Origin: Macrosoma leucophasiata
Taxonomy: Eukaryota > Arthropoda > Insecta > Lepidoptera > Hedylidae
DNA length: 64,000 nucleotides
Assembly (NCBI GenBank): GCA_036365455.1
Contig: JAWQUS010000008.1
Location: forward strand, 25,713,501-25,777,500
Direction: 5' to 3'
Positions 31,881-42,710 of the stretch are shown in pieces. The stretch's first letter is position 1, and every line of letters starts with the position of its first letter. The notes beneath the pieces are model-generated. The model saw nothing but the letters and a program-made list of their open reading frames with translations. It did not search any database and was not told where the DNA came from. Made by a program: the position numbers and the translations under genes.

Positions 31881-32295
31881 CGCCTCGCATTTATCTCCAT
31901 TCTCTGCCACACCCACTACAAAGTATTTATTAAATCTATCGTTTGCTACTCGTATATTTGTACAATTTTATTCAGTCATTGCAACACAGAATGAACATTT
32001 GTTTTTGATAACGAGTGATAAGATTATATTGTATTCGTAATCGCTCGCAGAAAATTGCGTGAGATGATAGACCGCCATAAAAATTAACCCAGCATATCAC
32101 CATTACAAGATCTATTTATTTATTGCTTAATTGAGAAACTCATCTTCTTTATTTGGTGGTAGGCACAAATTTGCAATAACAAGTCAAAAGCAAAACATAT
32201 TTATCTTCTGATGAAACGACTCGTATGTTTCAGTACATAGGAGTCGATTCCTCCTCCTACCTCTATTTTGTGTAGGTGTGTATAAGCTGCAATAT
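31881..32295. other. no recognised feature
   Basis: AT-rich, no gene or repeat seen. Confidence 0.35.
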
Positions 32296-32375
32296 TATGT
32301 AATGGAAGTGGCAAACAAGCATGCAGTTCACATTGATGTTAAGTGATAACTGCAGCCTATAGACACTAATACCAG
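32296..32375 (-). repeat. Family R 3' end fragment
   Basis: ATGTAATGGAAGTGGCAAAC, AAGCATGCAGTTCACATTG, AAGTGATAACTGCAGCCTAT. Only about 80 bases next to the A-tail side remain: a severely 5'-truncated copy, as target-primed reverse transcription would leave. Confidence 0.65.
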
Positions 32376-32603
32376 ACTACCCACCGTTTGTATATTATGT
32401 TGTCACTAGGCATCAGAAATTCACTATATGTAAAAATCCCCCCCTTAAATATTTATTTCCATTTTATTTTAAGTTTTTAAAGTGAATATATAACTTAATA
32501 TTTTAAGTGCGTCTATCGTCACCCTTATTAATTACATTAATATTGATCATTTAAATTACGTTTGTTGTGTGGAAGCAAAAAATTGAAAAAAAAATGAATT
32601 CAG

Positions 32604-32664
32604 GTGGAATTCGAACATGCGACTTCGGAATAACTTTACCATTAAGCAGCTCTCGAACACTCGG
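32604..32664 (-). mobile_element. tRNA-like SINE head (inverted partner)
   Basis: Minus strand: GCTGCTTAATGGTAAAG resembles an A box and ATGTTCGAATTCC a B box. It faces the next head at 32668 in opposite orientation, with only a few bases between. Confidence 0.5.
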
Positions 32665-32667
32665 CAG

Positions 32668-32762
32668 CTTAGTAGTTAAACATTCTGCCCAGCGTCGATT
32701 TGGTCTTATCTTGGTATGGATTAGTCATGCGGAGGTCTTAGGTTTGAATCCCACCCAAATGT
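32668..32762 (+). mobile_element. tRNA-like SINE head
   Basis: AGCTTAGTAGTTAAAC resembles an A box and GGTTTGAATCCCACC a B box, with a longer spacing than in a tRNA. Body and tail of a SINE were not recognised downstream. Confidence 0.5.
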
Positions 32763-33684
32763 TGGTTTAATTTCTTTACATTTACTCGCATGTGTTATTG
32801 CTGAAAACAAAACTAATCCCGCTCGTAGTTAAATTCACAAAGAACACTCCACATGTTTACTATGAACTTCGGCGTGTCACTAACTACTGGTAAGTGCACA
32901 AGATCGAGATGTTCGCGGGTATGTGTCATCAAAGTTAGCAGAAGTTTGTATCGCAGCAGAAGTGGAGGTAATGGAGTGAGGGAACTTTATCCTCGTATTA
33001 TCCAACTTGTGCATACTGAAACAAGTAAGTGCGTGGTAAAGGAGCCGGCGGCACGCGGCGGTCAGCTCGGCGGTCAGCTCGGCGCGGCGGCCCGATCGCC
33101 CAACTTAATCGCTTTTGTCTTGGCAAGATTTATGATTTTGATTTGTCATTTTGTATCGTTCATGAAAGAAATAGAGATAATGAAATCATCTTTATTGTAT
33201 TCGTGACCAGAATGGATGTGATTATAACAATCACTTTGTCGATATGAGTTTCATAGACGGTACAATACAGAATAAGAGCATGAATAATCTTCGTACGCTC
33301 ACCAGCAAGGCCATCACACATGGATACACATATTATGTAGGTACCTACTTAGCTACGCCGGCATTATAACTATGGGTACAGAAACTTAAACAGAATGTTT
33401 TTGTACATTAATGATTTCGAATAAATTGTACGCTACTATTATTTACTAGATTAGTAAATATTGGACTGTATGACTGCGGCATTGACTATAGAAATAGCAC
33501 CATATTAAACATCCACAAAACACGAGCGGTCTCAATGAAAGAAAAGTTATTGTTAAATGCGAATTATATTCAAGCGGCATCTAGGTGTACGTGCCGTCGA
33601 CCTCCACCACTGGTAATTTACGACAACATAACTAGTAAACTATAAAATTAACTTTAAAAAATATTCTACGATTCTTATATGTAA
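32763..33684. other. unassigned, weak splice-like signals
   Basis: AACTACTG|GTAAGTG at about 32890 follows a short ATG frame (MFTMNFGVSLTTG). A GC-rich duplication GGCGGTCAGCTC sits near 33058-33080. The two frames spanning it (117 and 72 residues) have no known domain. Confidence 0.25.
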
Positions 33685-33945
33685 TGTAGGTGGTAAACAC
33701 GAATGATTCAGATTGATTTTAAGTGATGACTGCAGCCTATAGACACCCACACAAAGCCCAAAAGCTCAAAATGCAGATGGGTGACCATCCCCGAGACCTG
33801 TGATGGTACTTATTACAGGGCCATATATTACCACTGAACCGGAATACGATAATGCTGAACCATTCGGCGGCAGGTAGATTAGGTAAGGCGGTGGTGCCTA
33901 CACTCTCGAGCTCCTACACTGGAACCCAACCACCAGTTATGTTAC
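33685..33945 (-). mobile_element. Family R copy
   Basis: TGATGACTGCAGCCTATAGA, CAAAATGCAGATGGGTGACC, ACCGGAATACGATAATGCTG, TTAGGTAAGGCGGTGGTGCC in the family order. Internal losses around the ACACTACCATTT core. Confidence 0.75.
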
Positions 33946-34427
33946 TTACTAATAATGCTAAAAACTCGCTTCAAATTGATGAAAATAAAATACAAAACGC
34001 ATTGCGTCAAAAACAAACTAAAATGTTTGTTGGGAAGTAGCCAAGAAATAACGAATAATGACACATTCGAGGTTTCCGAGCACATTGTGAATAGGAAAAA
34101 ACCTGATACCTTTAATTTTATTTTATTTATGTTCGAACTGATCTATGAGTGCGTATGAAATATACTCGAATGTTGGTGTCCGCAATTGAATCGAGGGGAG
34201 GTTCTCGATTGTGGTTCACTTGCCGTTAGTAAAAAAGTAGTATAGTGACGGTGCTAATTATTCAAAAACAGTCTCAACAGGATCCTTCCGCAATTGCTTA
34301 CAAGTAACTTAAACGAACTGTTCACCTATTGCCCTAAAAATCTATTATCTCTAGTTTAACCAAGAATATCGTGTCTGTATTGCAGGATGCTTTTGCTGAT
34401 AGACTGGCTGTTTTTTAATTTATTTAC
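33946..34427. other. no recognised feature
   Basis: AT-rich, no gene or repeat seen. Confidence 0.35.
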
Positions 34428-34830
34428 TCAAACTCAAACTCAAAAATTCATTTAATCACTTGGAAATAATAGAATTTGCTTGTGATAGGTAAAATTATAA
34501 ATATAAAATTAAAGCGAATAACAACTGATACGTTGATTAATATATATGTATGTATGTATGTATCTTCACGCCAGGTCCCTAACGGGGTAGGCAGAGAGTG
34601 TAGAGCGTCAGATATCCCGGTTTTGACAAACCTCTCGTGCCTCGTCTATTAATATGTCAAAGTAAATAAATTAATAATAGTCCAAAAATACTTAATAATA
34701 AAAATAGGTATCAACAGAATGTTCCATACTCTCTTTTACAAACGGCAAGATAAGACTAAACAAAAAAAATATGGGACATTCTTTGTCACTGGCAGAGTTC
34801 CAAAGCCCACATTACTGAGAAAAAACCTTC
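34428..34830 (-). repeat. CR1/Jockey-like LINE 3' tail, interrupted
   Basis: (CTCAAA)n then AAAATTAAAGCGAATAACAA and, after the insertion at 34544-34647, GTCAAAGTAAATAAATT and TCAACAGAATG. The order matches 13257-13500, which has no insertion. Downstream CTGGCAGAGTTCCAAAG resembles the 3' UTR of LINE A. Confidence 0.6.
34544..34647 (-). mobile_element. Family M insertion with 8-bp target duplication
   Basis: Flanked by ATTAATAT at 34536-34543 and 34648-34655. Plus strand: (ATGT)n, CTTCACGCCAGGTCCCTAAC, GGGGTAGGCAGAGAG, GACAAACCTCTCGTGCCTCG. The 13.3-kb copy of the host repeat reads straight through this point, so the unit is a genuine insertion of about 104 bp, truncated at its 5' end. Confidence 0.8.
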
Positions 34831-34989
34831 CAAAACAAAACTCAGTACTCTCAAAAATAGAACGAAATTTATTTTGTAAAAGTTTTAGAGAGAGGCTTTA
34901 AGTGAATGAAAGTATCGGTGTAAAAATGAAAAAAGATGCTCGGGCTTTTAACGGGCAATAAAACATATACAACGCGAATGTAGAGAGTC

Positions 34990-35105
34990 GCAGAAGCCGA
35001 GTTGAGGGAATCGGCATGCATGTTAAGAAAATTATGAACATAGAAGAGTTGTGTAAGAACCGAGATATTTGGTAGGTAGTGTATCACGCTCTCTGCCTGA
35101 GGTAC
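34990..35105 (+). mobile_element. Family M copy, diverged
   Basis: GGAATCGGCATGCATGT, AACCGAGATATTTGGTAGG and GCTCTCTGCCTGAGG follow the family M order. The tail after CTGCC is lost. Confidence 0.5.
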
Positions 35106-35893
35106 TCGGAGGATTTCTGATTCAAAGGTTTTACCAATGCCAATAGAAGAAAATACCAGCGGAGCTTAAATAACGAAATAAAAACATAAAACGCGTTGAG
35201 GCGTGACGAGCGCGCGGGCGCAGGTTTCGGACACAACTCAATCCTTCTCGCACCGTAAATCACGCGGCCTACACAGTGTCCACACATAAAAACAAAGCAC
35301 AGCTCGTTAATATTTTATTAACTATTTAAACGTTTTTACAGTGGTTGATCTGTGAAAAGGCAAGAATCAGATACATTGCTAGAATTTAATGTTATTTTTA
35401 TGTCGATAAACTATCAAACGGAGTCGGAATCCTCTTTGCTGCTTTATAGAGTAATTTTAATGTATGTCTTGCAAACGGGAAATGCAAGTAGCATTGGTCA
35501 CTCAACACAACTTGCACAACACGGGAACCGATCACTTTTTTATTCGATTGTCAACAGAAGACTGATTGTTAATGTTACCGAGCGGGATTACAGCTCGCGA
35601 CGCTTCCGTTATCGCTGTTTTAATGTTTTTTTTAACGCCCGGCTTTCTTTGGGTCTTGTTTTTTTTTTTTTAATTTTATTAGAACGTATTTTTTGTAACT
35701 CTATTGGCTAATGCGGAACAATACAACTTTTCTTGGACAGCTTCAATTATCATCAGCATGCTTAAGCTAATTTAAATTTAAACTAAGCTGAATGAAATAT
35801 GCCCTCTTTAGCTCCTTCAAAAGTCACTCCGAGTTTTTGAATTTATCACGTTCAAACGGACAGAATCAGGTAGACCTCGATTCTTTATTTAAT
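35106..35893. other. no recognised feature
   Basis: Includes a 119-residue plus-strand frame at 35352 without any domain I know. No repeat relatives seen. Confidence 0.3.
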
Positions 35894-35913
35894 GTACGTA
35901 TGTACATACGTAC
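35894..35913. other. perfect 20-bp palindrome
   Basis: GTACGTATGTACATACGTAC is its own reverse complement. It sits next to a SINE tail fragment (about 35917-35965). Confidence 0.85.
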
Positions 35914-35965
35914 TTAATTTCACACCTCTATTTTCTGAAGAGGTAGACAGAGGTTCTAATGTCTA
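35914..35965 (-). repeat. Family S/M-like tail fragment
   Basis: TTTCACACCTCTATTTTCTG and AAGAGGTAGACAGAGGT look like a decayed version of CTTCACGCCTGTAATCCCCG and GGGGTAGGCAGAGGT. Confidence 0.4.
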
Positions 35966-36335
35966 AGCATATGTACAGTTAGGTACAACTCCGCTTATCC
36001 AATATCAATCAAATGTAATTGATAAAATTGCGTACGGGTGTTTGTGATTTTTTGTAATCGAATTAATTTTTATATCAAATCAATGCCTACGAGCGTGAAC
36101 GATCATGTATTATCTTCAGTGCAAAGATGTCCTAAAGCAAGTGAAAAGAAAACGAAAATATGGTTATAACACTTAATTAGTTGACGACGAATGTTTGAGT
36201 ATTTGTAGCTCAGCAGAGTTTCATGCATTGTAGTACTCGTATAATTTTGTATTTTATAATTTGAATTTAAATAAAACGTGCGTCTGTATTACTCAAAATT
36301 AGTGTAATTATTAAATTATTTTGCCTTGATGATTG
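35966..36335. other. no recognised feature
   Basis: AT-rich, nothing supported. Confidence 0.35.
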
Positions 36336-36478
36336 AAACAACAGGCTCATACATAACCATTACCATCCAACCAAAACACGATAGTTTTAAACTACTATTT
36401 GGCGCCAAGTAGATTACTATACTATACTGCGGTGATGGCTGACGCTCTCGAGTTCCAACACTCGAACTCTACTAACAC
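36336..36478 (-). mobile_element. Family R 5' half
   Basis: ACATAACCATTACCATCCAA, CCAAAACACGATAG, TGCGGTGATGGCTGACGC and TCGAGTTCCAACACTCGAAC match the 5' half of family R in minus orientation. Confidence 0.6.
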
Positions 36479-36850
36479 TGAATGCATGTATGTGATTATG
36501 TTTTTGGGCATAGCAGGTTCTCTAGGCATCTATATCCCTTCACGGTGAACGAGCTCGAGTCAAGTGTAAAATCCTCCGCGGAAGGGTGTAGTCTCACTCT
36601 CCCCCAACTCGCTCGCGCCGGCACCAACAGTGGACACTTTGCTGACGCCATTTTTCTTCCAAATATTTTCTTTGCGTAAAAGGGACCTTTCTTTATTGTT
36701 ACTAAACAACTATGTTGTGTGTTTGTTTATGGCAATTATTCTTTTTTGTTTTTGTCGCTAAAATTGATATTGTGTTGTATATATCGTATAAACGTCTATT
36801 TATGAAACAATTGATCCTGTTTAAGAATCATTGACTTATCTTGTTTTATT
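36479..36850. other. no recognised feature
   Basis: Contains a 65-residue frame without known motifs; otherwise AT-rich. Confidence 0.3.
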
Positions 36851-37150
36851 ATTGCCATCATCATCATCATCATATCAGCCATAGGGCGTCCACTGCCGAG
36901 CATAGGCCTCCCCCAATGACCTCCATGCCGACCGATCGGAAGCGACGTGCACCCAGCGGGTACCTGCAGCGCTTGCCGAAACGTGGTCTCCACTCGAAAC
37001 CTTTCTGCCCCAGTGGCTATCGGTTCTCCGAGTTATGTGCCCTGCCCATTGCCACTTCAGCTTGGAGATCTGCTTGGCTATGTCAACGACTTTCGTTCGC
37101 CTACGGATTTCTTCATTTCTCATAGCCCTTTCTATTGATCGCTGAGTGTC
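36851..37150 (-). pseudogene. RTE-type LINE 3' end, RT C-terminus
   Basis: Minus-strand frame of 82 residues: RNEEIRRRTKVVDIAKQIS, KLKWQWAGHITRRTD, SDRSAWRSLGEAYARQW. RTKVxDIA, KWxWAGHI and W(R)xxGEAY are RTE C-terminal motifs. The stop is followed by (ATG)n, read as (CAT)n at 36856-36871, the expected RTE tail. The stretch between WGRKVSS and HVASDRSAW has drifted out of frame. The domains upstream of about RNEE are absent. Confidence 0.88.
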
Positions 37151-37905
37151 TTGGAGCTTTCGTACGAAATGTATAGTGAGAGACCACGTCTCGTCGTTAT
37201 TATTGTAACTGATAGAAAATGTCAGGTATTTCGGACGTGTTGATATAAGACAAATTTGATGATCCTTATCCTATCTTATAACTTTCAAGGATTTGAGTTG
37301 ATGTGAGAATATCATAAATGGGTAATAAGGAAGGCCTAATTAATTGTGGCAATTAAATTAACTCCAGCCTCTTGATACGGCGCATGTAGGTATGTATTAA
37401 TACTATGTACAGAATTACAATGACGATGAATATCATCGTCAGTATAGTTAGGCTTTATTAATTGGTTGACGAGTTCGTGTCACTGCCATTGTCACCGCAC
37501 GTGGTCAGCCTCCCCCCCACCCCACCCCACCCCACTCCTCACCGAGCCACGAGCGCCTCGCCGCTCCATCTCCTGCCGCCACGCCGCTCTCGTAATCCCG
37601 TCTTATGAGATGTTTATACCGCCGCGCTGCTCCATTATGATATTAGCTATTTATGCCCCGCGTCGATAATACTCACATACAGATGAAGTCGGCAAACGGT
37701 GCGGTGTTGCTATTATTAAATGCGGGCGGGATTTACTGTTTGTTTATCTAAATACGCTATTTGTGCACGCGTACACGAGATATAGATAACTATTATTATT
37801 AAACGATACACGGCGACGTTGATAGATCACCCTAATTGGTTGAAATACTTACTTAAGTAGGTATACTGCAAATATGTTAATATCAAGAACATCGGGATAG
37901 ATGGT
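37151..37905. other. unassigned, with a C-rich patch
   Basis: 37508-37545 is a CCCCAC-rich tract within a GC-rich section (37490-37660) ending near a TTATGCCCCGCG sequence. The 67-residue frame over it shows no domain. The remainder is AT-rich. Confidence 0.3.
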
Positions 37906-38115
37906 AATGTATGTACCATTGTTGTATATGTATTTTGACCCTGTAATAACTATCACAGCAGCAAAACCACTTAGTCCTCAGCGCTCCAAACGCATCTGCA
38001 TTTTGACAATCGGTTTTTCTGTAGGCTGCAGTATTCATTTATAAAGAAAAGAAAGCATAATAGTTTACCATACATGTGTACTGTATGCCTGTTTGCCACC
38101 AATATTAGATTAAAA
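37906..38115 (+). mobile_element. Family R copy, plus orientation
   Basis: ATGGTAATGTATGTACCATT, TGTAATAACTATCACAGCAG, CGCATCTGCATTTTGACAAT, GTAGGCTGCAGTATTCATTT, GCCTGTTTGCCACC and then an A-run (38112-38120). This copy shows the tail directly on the plus strand and lacks the 5' third. Confidence 0.75.
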
Positions 38116-40060
38116 AAAACAAAGAAATGCACTCCGGGAGTGCCGGTAAAAGTAAAAACTATAATTTCTGTGGTAAAATACTATATTCATTTTTTGCGCT
38201 ATCGTACACAAACATGATAATTAAAATTACATTAAAATTATCTCTCTCTCGCCCCTCTCTGCCCTCTCTCCGCTCTCCCCTCTCCGACTCCCACTCTCGT
38301 CTCTCAGTCCCATCTCATACGTCGCGCCGGCGGCGGTCTTCTCTCCCTCCATCTTACGAATTTTCTATCAGAACGAGTGACCTGACGAAAATTTAACATT
38401 TTTTACCCATTACAAAAAGTGTGATGCGCCGCTACAGAGTTTTCACTTCAGAAACACCGTGGCGTCGGTGAACTGTAGTCTGTACGTTACCATTTACATA
38501 AATTCGACGTGAATTTAATATTCGATGAAAGTTTTGGTTATTGTCCAAATAAAACCGGCGTGTTACTTATTTTGGCGAAGTGTCAAAGCTTGCGAATGTA
38601 AAAGGAAAGCATAATGGTTTAGCCGAAGTTGCGAAATGCGAGGACACTGCGAACGAAACTAGCGCGCGGTATGAATATAAATCGACACAAGCGACGCACA
38701 CCGGGCCTGCCGTCTGCCGCCACTCCCCACGATGGGTACCGGGTACCTTTGTAACTGTCGCTGCGTCCGAATCACTGAAATAAAGTTGAAACTGGCGGGC
38801 GACTGGTTCACCTACTTCGTTTCTACTCTGTATCTCAAGAAATAAATTTATAAACACAATTTTTGAAGTATCTACTTACCGGTTGTTATTTTTATTGTGT
38901 TTTTACGTTTTTTATTAGTTTGTTTTATTCAAATATGTACTGTTTTTACACTAAATAATGTACCTACCTACACCTTTTGGTATGTCTTAGGGTAACATCA
39001 AATAAAGCAGTTTCAATTTCAACTGTGGTGGAAGAGAGCCTTAGGTGGAATTATTAGCATTACTTACCTAAATCTGTCTGCTACTTGTGTCCAGCGTTAC
39101 GGTTTGATTTTCGGTTGGTTGGTTGATTGTATACATTCGACAATGTTGACTGCGTCTGTTGCGACAATCATGTTGGCATCATGGCTTTTATTGTAATTTT
39201 CGTGATGTATAAAAATACTCGGCAAAAACATCTACCACAAAAATGTGTGCAGAATAGACATAAATGGCTCCCGTGCCAGCACCATCTTCTCCATTGACAC
39301 GTTTCATATTATTATAAAACGTGTCAATTCGCTGGATCCTAATTTATGACCCATCCAGTGACCCCATAAATTTACAAAGTAATTATCATAATTATCTGGA
39401 TTACAAACGCACAAGTATTGCAAACGTACGCATACATACAGTACAATGGATGTTCCCGGCGACACTTTGCTGGCCAAGGCCCTATTCGGCCCTATCCTAT
39501 CATCTTTTGCCCGTAACTTCGTATGCTCACAAATTATCGTTCTCGTGGAAAATTTCACCATAAATAATCCTTCCTTATTCCTCGTATACATATATCATCG
39601 TTAGAACAACCCCTGTGAAAAATTCCAGCCTTCTTAGTCCAAGGGCTAAGCTTCGGTGTTGATATATCTGCTTGTGCTTTGCAACAATATAACTAGCTAG
39701 ATATCTGGTGGTATGGCAGGAGACTTCTTTTTAAATAAGTAATTACCGCTCGATGGTAGGGTTCAGTATTGCATAAATAAAAACACTTATTTCGCCGCAA
39801 ACCAAACCTTTTAGTACCTAACAAGTTACTGGCAACATATTTTAAAATGATTTCGTTTGTTGCATTCCAATCACTTTATAACCACTAGGGAGAGGAATAA
39901 AAAACAGCAATAAATGTTATTTGGTAGGATGTAAAAGTCTCGTTTTGCTTTAGAAAATCTTTATTATTCCATGCGGCGGCGGCAGAGGCGCAGGGATCGC
40001 TTTTGGGGTCACGGCTGCTTGTACCTAATTTTTCTTTTTTCACTAAATACATTAGCAGGC
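38116..40060. other. 1.9 kb without recognised gene
   Basis: Pyrimidine-rich (CTCTCTCGCCCCTCTCTGCC) at 38241-38360. An AAATAAAGTTGAAACTGG signal near 38777 and CAAATAAAGCAGTTTCAA near 39000 look like polyadenylation or LINE-tail sites. ATTGACACGTTT/AAACGTGTCAAT forms a 12-bp hairpin at 39293-39328. No protein family recognised. Confidence 0.3.
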
Positions 40061-40150
40061 CACTAATGCTAATCTGGGTCTCGGGTTCGATCCCGGCGTC
40101 GATTCAGTATCCGAAAGTATCTTTTCAGTTGCGTATTCAAAAGCGTAATT
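40061..40150 (+). mobile_element. tRNA-like B-box fragment
   Basis: GGTCTCGGGTTCGATCCCGG contains a canonical B box (GGTTCGATCCC, 40084-40094) with a paired T-stem CCGGG-like context. The A-box side is weak (TTAGCAGGCCAC). Likely the remains of a tRNA-derived SINE rather than a functional tRNA. Confidence 0.5.
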
Positions 40151-40559
40151 ACGGATACGTTTGCATGTAGGTGTGTAGGGACTAGTAGGGAGTATTCCCC
40201 ATTATATTTTTAGTTAAAGAATGTTTAATTTTGTGTTTATTAACTTCGTACACGTAGAATACCACGCGGCTTAATTAAGTTTGCCGGACAATATATTACC
40301 GCTGCCTGCCCGTTATCTAGTTCGGTGCGGACTACTGCGGACTCCCGGCGGAATTTTCGTAAGCTATTGTGTACCGGCTTTGTGACCGCACTGTGTTCTT
40401 TTTATGCTGAACAAATAGTTTCATGTAACTGAGCGAAATTTATCGAGCACATAATGAGCTAGAGGGTTGGTTACATCACGTTCTGATATATGTAGAGGTT
40501 TTTTTTATTATTTTTTTGGAGTCGTCGCTTACTTTTATATTTCCTAGTTGTTGTTTGAC
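40151..40559. other. no recognised feature
   Basis: AT-rich, nothing supported. Confidence 0.35.
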
Positions 40560-40892
40560 TGCCTCGGTAGCCTAGTGGTAGCAGGCCACTACTACTACGC
40601 TGGGGTCCTGGGTTATCGAACCCATGGCCCTTACTCGGGCATCGGCCCGGGTAGGGGCTATCAGAGATAATGGTGTAAAGTCCTTTGTCTCTGGTTCTAT
40701 TGGAATTTATCCATTTTCTAGAAATTGCCCAGTACTTCAAAGTTTGGTAATGTGCCCAGCGATATCAACAGGCTCGCCACCTGTTACATGGGCCAAAACG
40801 TAACGGGCGAATCGTGGGTGTTTGCATGTATGCTTGAATGCATGCATTTACCTCTGCCTACCCCTTCGGGGCTTACAGGCGTGAAGTTACGT
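40560..40892 (+). mobile_element. Family S tRNA-derived SINE, near full length
   Basis: Starts TGCCTCGGTAGCCTAGTGG; A box TAGCCTAGTGG at 40568-40578. The B box reads GGTTATCGAACCC, with an extra A in GGTTCGA, so pol III transcription is probably weakened. The body has CAGAGATAAT, CCAGTACTTCAAAGTTTGGT and GCCACCTGTTACATGGG. The 3' end has CTGCCTACCCCTTCGGGG, then GGCGTGAAGTTACG. Other copies: 53709-54021 and 59364-59708. Confidence 0.85.
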
Positions 40893-41639
40893 AAAATTAA
40901 GATAGAGTCCTTCATTTGTTTAGACTTAGTACTGAAAGAAAAGTGCTTATTATTACAAAATTATAATCATCGTCATTATTCAAGTAGGTAGGTATCCTTA
41001 CGAATTTCCGAAAGAAGGTGCACCATATGACGCTAGAATTGCAAGAACTTCATGGTTATGCCATTAAAAAAACTATAAGGTTTAGGTTAAAAGTTAGAAT
41101 TTGAAGTCAGCGTTTACATATTCTTTATACTTAATTTTTTACAATTTAAGTACTTATGGAAAAAAATTAAAAACGGTTATGAGCTATATCAACATCCCGT
41201 GTTTATTAACTTAGATAAAACTAAAGTAAGTGATGTAGGTATACGCAAAAGAAACAGTTGTTGGTAGAATGTATAGGAATCAGAAGTAAAGTCGTGACAC
41301 AAATTATCAAGCTTCCGCTGACGCAATCGCGTATTGAAGCAAAACGTAGCGGATACATAAGGCGGATACCGACGAGCGCTCAGCATGTGGGCACGCTCGC
41401 ACTGGTCGCTAAGCTGAGCAGCGAGCGATAAGTGATATGCGACAAGCGATAGCAAGCGAACCGCGGACGAGCCGCATGACGCGCTATTTAAAATTAATTA
41501 TGGTTAATGAACATTGCGAAACATTCACCGTCATCCATTCATGCATTCACAAATTTTGCCCCAACTCACTTGCTATGTAGGTACTCCGTTAATTGAACGA
41601 GACCAACGTATTTACAATATATTTTTAATAATCTCTACA
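40893..41639. other. unassigned, with a GCG-rich patch
   Basis: 41330-41470 is rich in GAGCG/AAGCG words (GACAAGCGATAGCAAGCGAA). It may be decayed simple repeat or a transposon end. No gene. Confidence 0.3.
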
Positions 41640-41715
41640 TGTATATTTATTTATTCTTTTTATGCACAGAGATGATGCATAAAGGCGGACTTAATGCCAC
41701 TAGGTATTTACTAAT
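41640..41715 (-). repeat. LINE 3' tail fragment
   Basis: Shares TTTATTTATTCTTT and AAAGGCGGACTTAATGCC with 15240-15350. Confidence 0.55.
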
Positions 41716-42099
41716 TTTTATTCGTCTAACATATTCGTCGATATGATATACTTATGAGAAGACTAGGTTTTGTACGTGACTTCGTACGCGTGTACTTTTA
41801 ATAATTACAACTTGTAGCCTATATGTTATTTAATTGTGTATCTTAAATTACTTAAAAACTTCATTCAAATCCCTCAAGTAGTTTTTTTGTGAAAGAGTAA
41901 CATACTCATACTCCATACTCACAAACTTTCGCATTTACTCAATACTCTATCATTAATTGCATTCCTAAATGTACAATTCTAAATTAGGTGGTAGTTATAT
42001 TAGTAGGTAAATACAATAGGCTAACTGGCACAACTGTGCTGTATCACCATATATTTCCGAAATTAGTAGTATCAGAAATCACTAGTTACAAACTGTATT
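41716..42099. other. no recognised feature
   Basis: AT-rich, nothing supported. Confidence 0.35.
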
Positions 42100-42290
42100 A
42101 GGTATTCAAAAGAGCTGTACTGAGTTTTTTCAGTGACGGAGTTCTTCTCAGTATTGACTGCACTTGGAACTCTGCCAAGTGAATAACCTTTATTATGACG
42201 ACCAAATTCATTCCTTTTCGCAGTTTCTTTTGAAATGGGAAAATTGAGGAATTTGTAAATAATTGTTTTTTTCATTATACATAATTGTAA
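42100..42290 (+). repeat. LINE A 3' UTR fragment
   Basis: AAAAGAGCTGTACTGAG, CGGAGTTCTTCTCAGTATTG and ACTGCACTTGGAACTCTGCC then AAGTGAATAAC match the reverse complement of 17640-17730 in LINE A. Confidence 0.7.
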
Positions 42291-42389
42291 CGTTTCTTTT
42301 TAATATATTATGTATTTTTTATTATTATTAGTGGTTATTCACGCTAAATAGTTAAAAAAAGTGCTCCCCAGGAGCCTAATTATATGAAA

Positions 42390-42710
42390 TCTATACAAAT
42401 AAATAAAATTGGAGTGTCTGTTTGTAATATTAAATAAATGGTTTTTACTAAATGCATATGTTTGTATATACGGTACATATACCAAAACATTGTTTTTACA
42501 ATTTTTGTCTGTTTGTCTGCCTGTCTGTCTATTTGTTCCCGCTAATTTTGGGAACGGCTTTTCCAATTTTGACGGGACTTTCACTGGCAGATAGCTTATG
42601 TAATAAGGAGTAACTTAGGCTACTTTTATACTAGCTGCGCCCACGACTTTGTCTGGGTAGATATTGAACAATAATAAAATCTCACGCGGACGAAGTCGCG
42701 GGCACAGCTA
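42390..42710 (+). mobile_element. non-autonomous Helitron H7
   Basis: Starts TCTATACAAATAAATAAAAT after A, has a (GTCT)n run, one CGGGACTTTCACTGGCAG unit and the 3' fold-back ACTAGCTGCGCCCACGACTT / AAGTCGCGGGCACAGCTA. The final CTAG has become CTAT. Related to the 3' parts of H3 and H5 but with a single internal unit. Confidence 0.85.

Noticed and set aside
31670..32040. Five overlapping frames (62-118 residues) over the GGTGAC array
   Set aside because: Hexanucleotide repeat open in several registers; dipeptide repeats only.
40061..40150. Functional tRNA gene
   Set aside because: The B box is good but the A box and acceptor stem are not; a SINE remnant fits better.
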